From NCBI GenBank assembly GCA_024760905.1, contig CM045751.1, positions 13,991,001 through 14,055,000 of the forward strand: a DNA stretch of 64,000 nucleotides, in the 5' to 3' direction. This document shows, in pieces, positions 60,984-64,000 of this stretch (position 1 is its first letter; each line of letters begins with the position of its first letter). Position numbers and translations under genes: made by a program. Origin of the DNA: Plotosus lineatus (lineage: Eukaryota; Chordata; Actinopteri; Siluriformes; Plotosidae). The notes below the pieces were generated by a model. That model ran no database searches. It saw only the letters and a program-made list of their open reading frames with translations, and was not told where the DNA came from.

Positions 60984-61815
60984 ATATACACATTTGAAAA
61001 AGTATAAAGAACGAAGCTCTCATAAATCACCAGTGACCTAAAGGTAATCACACACTTGTATAAGGTGTCACTTTTAATTAAAACCATCTTCAACTATGCT
61101 CTGATTATGTAGCCGCTTGTAGTGGTAATTAAAGCAAGTGAATTTCTTTTATGATTAAATATGCTTGCAAATGTTTTGAGATTGTTTTGTTCTTAGTCTA
61201 ATGTTGAAAACTTTTCAGAAAAGTACTTTAAGACTTTAAAACACCTGAGCTCTGCTCTGCCTCTGGTCTTGCTCGTGGCTCTGCAGGATGCTCTCCAGCT
61301 CAATGATTTTGCTCACACAGGTCTGGTGTTTCTGCTTGTAAAGCTGCACCGACTCACTGAGGGGTTTCAGCCGGGCCTCTGCATCTGATGCCGATCTCCG
61401 TGCCTCAAGTAGTTCAGCCTTCAGTTGACTCAGCTCTGAGTCCCTAAAGCGTAGAGCTGCTTCCTTACGCGAGACCTGGACGTGAAAAACACCACACACA
61501 GAAGCATCCTGATAGGATTTGAGGTATATGTATAACTGTGTCTGTGTTAGTATATGGGGGTTTAATGTGTTTTCTCAGATGTAAGAGGATCACCTCTTTC
61601 TCGACGTCACCGTGCTGACACTGTGTCACTTCCAGCTCTCTGTGCAGGCGCTCAAGATTAAGTCTGTGTTGATAGAGGACACTCTTCCCCTCCCGCAGCT
61701 CGCTCCTCAGCCCCTGAACCTCCCTTTCCTGGTTCTCCCTTTGGCCCTGTGCCTCCTGATCACACCGCTGCACTTCGGCACGGAGTTCACTCAGCACCTT
61801 CTGCTGGCTCTCACA
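33173..61815 (-). CDS. pmfbp1: PMFBP1-like coiled-coil protein, 17 exons (5' end outside the window)
   Basis: Exons in coding order: 61594-61815, 61245-61475, 60713-60943, 51823-51945, 49436-49541, 48157-48314, 47632-47878, 47344-47533, 43927-44080, 41711-41878, 39602-39718, 38050-38175, 35116-35283, 34828-35000, 33650-33724, 33469-33562, 33173-33232. All phases match and the joined frame is open for about 880 codons. The product is rich in Glu, Gln, Leu, Lys and Arg, with heptads throughout and no visible catalytic motif, signal peptide or membrane segment. PMFBP1 is a testis-enriched protein of the sperm head-tail coupling apparatus; that role comes from mammals. The name rests on the coiled-coil character, the WVKEQKQANEK-like segment spanning two exons, and the convergent position next to DHX38 as in human 16q22. 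Mammalian PMFBP1 is about 1,000 aa, so roughly 100 N-terminal residues should lie right of the window. Another coiled-coil gene is possible but less likely given the synteny. Confidence 0.82.
33469..33562 (-). CDS. pmfbp1: pmfbp1 coiled-coil exon
   Basis: 94 nt, phase 2 in and 0 out. HLQEYTEKLQAEIRRLGSE leads to EAKGCK before a GTGTAT donor. Confidence 0.83.
33650..33724 (-). CDS. pmfbp1: pmfbp1 short exon
   Basis: 75 nt, phase 2 in and 2 out. It completes a lysine codon then reads QANEKQSLKIRDQSQKIIHI. It is too short to stand out as an ORF; matching phases on both sides support it. Confidence 0.82.
34828..35000 (-). CDS. pmfbp1: pmfbp1 coiled-coil exon
   Basis: 173 nt, phase 0 in and 2 out. 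MEAVRIARDSIEQKYSVAV leads to NVSQWVKEQ. The acceptor is (GT)n-GGTACAG. Confidence 0.85.
35007..35053. repeat. (CA)n at a pmfbp1 3' splice site
   Basis: Starts 7 bases from the exon 34828-35000; read on the - strand as (GT)n-GGTACAG. Confidence 0.95.
35116..35283 (-). CDS. pmfbp1: pmfbp1 coiled-coil exon
   Basis: 56 codons, phase 0. TLMFEGRLAALNGQLAHAQ leads to RENYCSKTTQ. Acceptor CTATCAG, donor GTTAAA. Confidence 0.84.
35664..36538. mobile_element. Composite TIR element containing a hAT-like MITE
   Basis: Outer TIRs: TAGTGGTACCTTGACTTACG at the left, its reverse complement ending AAGTCAAGGTACCACTGTG at the right. Inside, 35855-36143 is a hAT-like MITE with its own TIRs (GCAGTGCTTCTCAATC ... 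CTATTTGAGAAGCACTG). No transposase. pmfbp1 intron. Confidence 0.75.
36539..36601. repeat. (GTCT)n/(ATCT)n microsatellite
   Basis: GT, then GTCT, then ATCT tetranucleotides, directly after the right TIR of the composite element. Confidence 0.9.
37026..37076. repeat. (CA)n microsatellite
   Basis: About 25 CA units in a pmfbp1 intron. Confidence 0.95.
37556..37604. repeat. (AG)n microsatellite
   Basis: About 23 AG units in a pmfbp1 intron. Confidence 0.95.
38050..38175 (-). CDS. pmfbp1: pmfbp1 coiled-coil exon
   Basis: 42 codons, phase 0. LAECHQEISRLQQQLIQKEE leads to QSRISQDK. The acceptor is (GT)n-GGAG with no pyrimidine tract at all. Confidence 0.83.
38179..38219. repeat. (CA)n at a pmfbp1 3' splice site
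   Basis: Begins 4 bases from exon 38050-38175. Confidence 0.95.
38327..38635 (-). mobile_element. SINE family 2 with tail X
   Basis: On the - strand GGCAGTGGTGGTCTCGTGGC, B box GGTTCGAGTCC, body, and tail X (GGCATCCGACGTAAAAACC). pmfbp1 intron, next to a degenerate AGT/AAC repeat. Confidence 0.8.
38640..39500. repeat. Degenerate trinucleotide-based repeat (AGT/AAC/ATT)
   Basis: About 860 bp built almost wholly of AGTATTAGTAGTAATAGTAC-like units, with AACAGT and ACTAAC variants. Periodicity is a multiple of three but no unit repeats exactly. Lies in the pmfbp1 intron between 39602-39718 and 38050-38175. Confidence 0.8.
39602..39718 (-). CDS. pmfbp1: pmfbp1 coiled-coil exon
   Basis: 39 codons, phase 0. 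LQERLCELRSTTLRLQEEE leads to KTFSQE. The acceptor is (GT)n-TTGTAG and the donor GTTTAG is weak, with an in-frame stop just beyond it. Confidence 0.8.
39724..39768. repeat. (CA)n at a pmfbp1 3' splice site
   Basis: Begins about 6 bases from exon 39602-39718. Confidence 0.95.
40290..40880. mobile_element. TIR element with ACCGTATT ends, partial
   Basis: ACACCGTATTCGACGTAATG end followed by sequence parallel to 62328-62790, including the acidic reading KLWDALNEWRDEPDMDLSES. The right TIR is not found. pmfbp1 intron. Confidence 0.6.
41226..41560 (+). mobile_element. SINE family 1 with tail Y, old copy
   Basis: B-box-like GGTTTGATTCC is followed by the body and a tail (AGCTGTTTAGAGTGTACC ... CCTAACAGTATTAAGAATGA) matching the 'AATTAGGATTAAGCGG' tail seen elsewhere. 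Heavily diverged. Confidence 0.6.
41711..41878 (-). CDS. pmfbp1: pmfbp1 coiled-coil exon
   Basis: 56 codons, phase 0. LKGHSVTVQALRLELAQEQ leads to DLETIRNQ. A (GT)n tract of about 65 bases ends roughly 19 bases before the exon. Confidence 0.85.
41897..41962. repeat. (CA)n at a pmfbp1 3' splice site
   Basis: About 33 CA units beginning 19 bases from exon 41711-41878. Confidence 0.95.
42017..43569 (+). mobile_element. Tc1-like DNA transposon (second family) in a pmfbp1 intron
   Basis: TIRs of about 210 bp (start CAAACTGGAATCCAAAAAAG; right end its diverged reverse complement) flanked by TA at 42015-42016 and 43570-43571. It lies in the pmfbp1 intron between exons 43927-44080 and 41711-41878, in the opposite orientation to the gene. 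Confidence 0.88.
42367..43347 (+). pseudogene. Tc1-like transposase, frameshifted
   Basis: ATG at 42367 begins MGRGSPNPPMMRKKIVEQYQ, with HTH (QQKIAKGLKLSSSTVHNII) and a GRKT linker. The frame breaks near 42560-42600, resumes with VLWSDESRFKVLYG (first catalytic Asp) and MVWGCMSGCGMG, breaks again near 43058, then gives PACSPDLSLIENNFC with the catalytic Glu. At least two frameshifts make it inactive. Confidence 0.85.
43927..44080 (-). CDS. pmfbp1: pmfbp1 coiled-coil exon
   Basis: 154 nt, phase 2 in and 0 out. TQLEQVKLDATSSRQAQ leads to SFTHVQEQ before a GTAATC donor. Confidence 0.86.
45453..45838. mobile_element. Second copy of the composite TIR/hAT element, truncated
   Basis: In inverse orientation to 35664-36538 it carries hAT-like MITE sequence joined at GAGAAGCACTGTGCAAGG to the outer element (GCTAATCGGCCTGGAAAAGC ... 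GACAAGGTGCCACTGTATG). The other half is missing. Confidence 0.7.
45876..46080 (+). mobile_element. TIR element fragment (GTGGTACCTCACCTTATG end)
   Basis: The left end TAGTGGTACCTCACCTTATG is followed by AAATTAATCTGTTCCAGAGC, shared with the element at 11534-12547. Truncated at the right. Confidence 0.55.
46213..46506 (-). mobile_element. SINE family 1, diverged
   Basis: On the - strand GGTGACACAGTGGGTCATTG head, TTCTGTGTGGAGTTTGCATG body and a 3' portion. Lies in a pmfbp1 intron. Confidence 0.65.
47344..47533 (-). CDS. pmfbp1: pmfbp1 coiled-coil exon
   Basis: 190 nt, phase 1 in and 2 out. VQELARHEEKVLLLEGG leads to ESSKQELHDC, with a split arginine codon completed by the next exon. Confidence 0.87.
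47632..47878 (-). CDS. pmfbp1: pmfbp1 coiled-coil exon (longest)
   Basis: 247 nt, phase 0 in and 1 out. TVKKRDTLLRQSEADLIQAR leads to EAQSSCRDS. Classical acceptor (CATTGTAG) and GTGAGA donor. Confidence 0.87.
48112..48154. repeat. (TG)n at a pmfbp1 5' splice site
   Basis: Directly follows the donor of exon 48157-48314, which reads GTACACACAC on the - strand. Confidence 0.95.
48157..48314 (-). CDS. pmfbp1: pmfbp1 coiled-coil exon
   Basis: 158 nt, phase 1 in and 0 out. VRRLQESMRKLQADAV leads to RRKCVQKEQ. Long dinucleotide tracts flank it on both sides: (GT)n upstream of the acceptor, and the donor itself is GTACACACAC. Confidence 0.85.
48342..48396. repeat. (CA)n at a pmfbp1 3' splice site
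   Basis: About 27 CA units beginning roughly 28 bases from exon 48157-48314. Confidence 0.95.
48720..49080. repeat. Purine-rich GACA/GAGA tract
   Basis: Imperfect CAGACAGATAGACAGACA-type repeats grade into pure (GA)n at 49045-49078. The long opposite-strand open frames rich in Ser/Leu here are artefacts of the repeat. Confidence 0.8.
49137..49256 (+). mobile_element. SINE family 2 tail X, 5'-truncated
   Basis: AGGGTTGTGACAGGAAGGGC through CGCTGTAGCGACTCCC and AAAAGCCGAAAGGAAGAC, then (GACA)n. pmfbp1 intron. Confidence 0.65.
49436..49541 (-). CDS. pmfbp1: pmfbp1 coiled-coil exon
   Basis: 106 nt, phase 0 in and 1 out. SLARALEHSGTCQSELQKLK leads to RDGSLV. The GTGAGT donor is preferred over an overlapping GTGGGT because only it matches the phase of the next exon. 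The acceptor is (GT)n-CCAG. Confidence 0.83.
49544..49577. repeat. (CA)n at a pmfbp1 3' splice site
   Basis: Begins about 5 bases from exon 49436-49541. Confidence 0.95.
49702..49998 (-). mobile_element. tRNA-headed SINE, family 3
   Basis: On the - strand GCGGCTGGTGGCGTAGCGGT contains A box TGGCGTAGCGG and GGTTTGAATCC is a B box. About 300 bp; same family as 53125-53418. Body unlike families 1 and 2. Confidence 0.7.
50272..50500 (+). mobile_element. SINE family 1, internally deleted
   Basis: GGCAGCACAGTAGTACAGTG head and A-box-like sequence, then an abrupt jump to the TGGTTCCCAATCACCTATAG body and tail. Confidence 0.55.
50845..51115. repeat. Purine-rich AGAGAAA tract
   Basis: About 270 bp with very few pyrimidines, made of AGAGAAAG and GACAGA variants; pmfbp1 intron. 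Confidence 0.75.
51823..51945 (-). CDS. pmfbp1: pmfbp1 coiled-coil exon
   Basis: 41 codons, phase 0. It begins VEEKEEAILKLQSDFSIY and ends ICRIRELEQ before a GTGACT donor. It is isolated by an 8.8 kb repeat-filled intron on its 5' side. Confidence 0.83.
53028..53079. repeat. (TA)n microsatellite
   Basis: About 25 TA units in a pmfbp1 intron. Confidence 0.95.
53125..53418 (-). mobile_element. tRNA-headed SINE, family 3
   Basis: On the - strand GGGTGGGTGGCGTAGTTGTT head, B-box-like GAGTTTGAATCCC, and a body aligned along its length with 49702-49998. pmfbp1 intron, next to a long (TA)n tract. Confidence 0.7.
53850..55330 (+). mobile_element. Degenerate non-LTR retrotransposon (L2/Rex-like LINE)
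   Basis: The + strand shows endonuclease C-terminal similarity (CVIIAAEDFNHANLKFVMP, then ILSDHLSLG) followed by broken reverse-transcriptase pieces: CCLNDYHPVALTP, HQFAYRANRSTEDAIN, an ETPQGCVFSPLIF-like segment and an SDDST remnant of the catalytic box. Multiple stops and frameshifts; no intact ORF. Intron of pmfbp1. Confidence 0.7.
55866..56095 (-). mobile_element. SINE family 2 (tail side), split by a Tc1-like element
   Basis: Tail X and body on the - strand up to the insertion TA at 56094; the next 14 bases of the same SINE resume at 57703-57717 and then stop, so the head is missing. Confidence 0.82.
56096..57702 (-). mobile_element. Tc1-like DNA transposon (third family) inserted in a SINE
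   Basis: TIRs (CAGTGGTATGAAAAATTATC-type, outermost base changed at the left end) span about 200 bp. TA at 56094-56095 and 57703-57704 are the target duplication; removing the element restores the SINE sequence CCCAGTTAGCTGCAC. Total 1,607 bp, in the 8.8 kb pmfbp1 intron. Confidence 0.92.
56252..57322 (-). pseudogene. Tc1-like transposase, several frameshifts
   Basis: Coding strand is minus. MARSKELSENLRSRIVDLYK begins at 57322 with HTH and TVREVVYKWREFGTV. The frame shifts near 57085 and again near 56930, then ILWTDETKVELFW (catalytic Asp) and GGCIMVWGCFAASGPG, an in-frame stop near 56687, and LMLQQDNDPKHRSK plus SPDLNPIEMLWHD (second Asp and Glu). All three DDE residues remain but the protein is not continuous. 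Confidence 0.87.
57731..58151 (-). mobile_element. tRNA-headed SINE, family 1
   Basis: Near-identical to the copy at 29549-29962, including A and B boxes. ATATTATTATTAT at 57718-57730 and 58152-58164 flanks it, though the sequence is simple. High identity implies recent activity. Confidence 0.85.
58700..59097. repeat. Long near-perfect palindrome, about 395 bp
   Basis: Outer ends CCAGGGGTCGCCAATCTTAT and ATTGGAGACCCCTGG; the arms meet near 58895 at TTTAAGTCTTAAA. Mismatch is low across almost 190 bp per arm. hAT-like foldback element by its ends. Confidence 0.85.
60494..60570 (+). mobile_element. hAT-like TIR fragment
   Basis: CAGGGGTCACCAATCTTTTT followed by GAAAGCTACTTCTTGGGTAC; only one end is visible. 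Confidence 0.4.
60713..60943 (-). CDS. pmfbp1: pmfbp1 coiled-coil exon
   Basis: 77 codons, phase 0. It begins AIEREEQVVHLQAEI and ends SLATLRNQ. The acceptor is (GT)n then GCACTCAG, with no ordinary pyrimidine tract. Confidence 0.87.
60952..60981. repeat. (CA)n at a pmfbp1 3' splice site
   Basis: Begins 9 bases from exon 60713-60943. Confidence 0.95.
61245..61475 (-). CDS. pmfbp1: pmfbp1 coiled-coil exon
   Basis: 77 codons, phase 0. It begins VSRKEAALRFRDSELSQLK and ends HEQDQRQSRAQ. Heptad leucines are spaced throughout. Confidence 0.87.
61594..61815 (-). CDS. pmfbp1: pmfbp1 coiled-coil exon (first in window)
   Basis: 74 codons, phase 0. It begins CESQQKVLSELRAEVQ after a TTTCAG acceptor and ends HGDVEKE before a GTGATC donor. 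No upstream exon was found between 61816 and 64000. Confidence 0.85.
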
Positions 61816-62327
61816 CTGAAACGAAGCCAGTGAGTTTGTTAAAATAAACAATAATAATGTAACAACACACAAACACACAAGATACTTTAACATTGAGTAT
61901 TCAGTCAGTATTTTATTCAAATACTTAATTTATGATATAATTACAATAAGAAAGGTATCAAAATTCATGATTAAAATGTAAAATAAATACAATTAGTATA
62001 TACTACACAGGAATGGCACAATATGCTGAGTTGATAATGTAAATAAAAATAACAGGCCCACAGGTTGTCGAGGGCACTCATGATAGCAAATAAAAAAAGA
62101 ACACAATTTTTCTTTTTTTTGCTTTTTAAATTAAATTAATTAAAACCAAACACTACTTTACAGAGCCCATTTCTTTCGGAGGTTTTGTACAATGTACACG
62201 AACCTAAATCAGACCAGAATGTTAAAAACACTCTTGATAACCACACGGTGCATTCGGAGCTCTCTCCCATTAGATTGCCTCAAAGTACATAGATCACCTC
62301 AACAGTGTCTCTTTTGGTGAAAATATA

Positions 62328-63167
62328 TACCGTATTCGATGTGCCCTGCTCCAATAAGGCCCCCCCAGTGGTTTTGATCTTGCGTTTAATAACCGCCCAT
62401 GTGTACTGGGAGCAAAATCGTAGATCAAACTTACCAATTTTATTCAATCTCTGTAACTGTAAAATGAGGCGCTCACTGCCTGTAAAAGTGAGTTTACACG
62501 GTATTTCAAGACCGCCTGTCACTGGGGAATGTCTATAATGTTCATCAGTAACAAAACATTTGATTGTTCCGCCATGCTTTAAAACACAGGAAAATATTTT
62601 GCTGTGTTCTCTTGGTAAATGTCCAACAACCGATGAACCATTAGAAACTGCTACAGCAAAACTATGGGATGCTCTGAATGAATGGAGCAATGAACCAGAT
62701 ATGGGCCTATCAGAAAGTGATGACGAGTATTTTTTACCCTCCTGCTCACTAACTTCATACATTTATAAGACGTTTCTGGCCATGTGCTTTTGTTTATGTT
62801 CGTGCTGATTGGGCAAATGTGCCATGTGCTAAAGTTGACAGTGTTGATTAGCTTGATTTTACTTCTGGGAAAATATTTAAAGGAAATGTTTAAAGGGAGG
62901 AAAAAGTAAGGGGTCTTTTTTTTTATTTTTTTTTTAATTGTACCGTTTTCTGTTTATTTTCAGCTTTCATTTAAGTAGTTTGGCTGATACCACAAAATGA
63001 ATAACACAAATACCAGTAAAACTCTTTTATTGTTCTGTTATTATTCATATTTTCCACCTCTATAGTAATAAGCACTTACTGTTCCACTCCGCTGATCACA
63101 TTTTAATAAGCGCCCATCCACTCCAATTTTTTAAGCGTTCTGGGTGCTTATCACGTCAAATACGGTA
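62328..63167. mobile_element. TIR element with ACCGTATT ends
   Basis: Left TACCGTATTCGATGTGCCC and right GCTTATCACGTCAAATACGG TA are inverted. A + strand stretch reads DEPLETATAKLWDALNEW then an acidic run (SESDDEYF), possibly the C-terminal tail of a pogo-like transposase. A related partial copy is at 40290-40880. Confidence 0.62.
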
Positions 63168-63294
63168 AATATATTTCCTTGTAGTTTGTACTAGTGTGAA
63201 ATTTTTTTTATGGAGCCAGTTTTCACATGCATCTGTGTGGAATATACTAAAACACACTTTTTATTTTGTGTTTATTAACTTAACTGAAATCTCA

Positions 63295-63751
63295 GCGGTC
63301 ATATGACTAGGCCGAATTCCGCGAAGTAGGATCAACCCCCCCCCCCTACTGACATATACATACATGAATATGTGTACACAATATCAATAAATATATATTC
63401 AACGCTATAAATGCTCATAATAACAATTTAACATTCAAAAATAATGCATAAGATGTAAATCTAGATGTAAATATAAATACTCATACATACTGATGAGTGG
63501 GTTCACACACTCAGCTGCGCACCTCACATAAAAATGTGAGTTTTGACGGGGGGTTTTGGGTTGTTTTTTTTGTTTTTGTTTGTTTGGAGGGTTTTTTTTT
63601 GCATAATTTGCCTTGTTTTGCAGCATTTTCCTTAACTTTTCCCCCTATTCTTTCTTCATTTCCTTATTATTTTAAGTCGATGAATATTTAAAAAAAAACT
63701 GCGATGCACTGAAACCAAATGAATTGAAGCGTGAAGTAGCGAGGGATCCCT

Positions 63752-63755
<4 letters not shown>
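63295..63755. mobile_element. Family-T TIR element
   Basis: Left CGCGAAGTAGGATCAACCCC, interior GCATAATTTGCCTTGTTTTG, right GTGAAGTAGCGAGGGATCCC then TGTA and (CA)n. Right edge of the window. Confidence 0.68.
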
Positions 63756-63800
<45 letters not shown>

Positions 63801-63803
63801 TAC
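63755..63803. repeat. (CA)n microsatellite
   Basis: Follows the right end of the family-T element. Confidence 0.95.
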
Positions 63804-64000
63804 AAACCATCAAATGTACAAATCTATGTCAAAATGAATATGGATGCTTTTACAGGGAATACCTCTTCATGGCATCAAGCACAGTTTGACCAACCAGGCT
63901 GCACCAAGAAATCAATACAAAGGATAAAAAAAAAAAAAACAGAGACTATCAACAATCAAATTTCTACCAATCAGGCCACGGCCAAAGAAAACAAACACAG

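Noticed and set aside
62280..62762. 160-aa - strand open frame
   Set aside because: It lies wholly inside a TIR element and a diverged partial copy occurs at 40415-40609; the + strand acidic reading is the better coding candidate there.

Overview
This is a vertebrate nuclear window, almost certainly from a teleost fish. Introns follow the GT-AG rule, (CA)n microsatellites are dense, there are several Tc1-like transposons (DD34E), tRNA-headed SINEs and many short terminal-inverted-repeat (TIR) elements. I cannot name the species from sequence alone.

Two host genes face each other tail to tail. On the + strand, 14 exons (153-12745) encode the C-terminal half (618 aa) of the DEAH-box pre-mRNA splicing helicase DHX38/PRP16, from just before motif II to the stop; its 5' half lies left of the window. 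On the - strand, 17 exons (61815 down to 33173) encode about 880 aa of a nearly continuous coiled-coil protein. I call it PMFBP1 (polyamine-modulated factor 1-binding protein 1) from its composition and because PMFBP1 is the convergent neighbour of DHX38 in human 16q22. Its first exon(s) lie right of the window.

The roughly 19 kb between the genes (13.45-32.8 kb) holds mobile-element debris, unique non-coding sequence with homeodomain-like sites, and two short host-gene 3' ends. One is the last coding stretch of an NDUFA4-like gene (about 15652-15750, +), next to a palindromic MITE and inside a dead transposon. The other is the intact last coding exon of a PSMA8-like proteasome subunit (32377-32547, -), lying inside a non-autonomous TIR element. 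The second looks like host-exon capture by a transposon, with an inverted duplication and a perfect hairpin at the junction, and is the most unusual object in the window.

The repeats are layered: a Tc1-like element sits inside a SINE with a clean TA duplication, one TIR element lies inside another of its own family, and a composite (hAT-like MITE inside a second TIR element) occurs twice with the same internal junction. At least seven PMFBP1 exons have a long (GT)n tract directly upstream of the 3' splice site in place of an ordinary polypyrimidine tract. No tRNA, rRNA, CRISPR or bacterial-type feature was seen.
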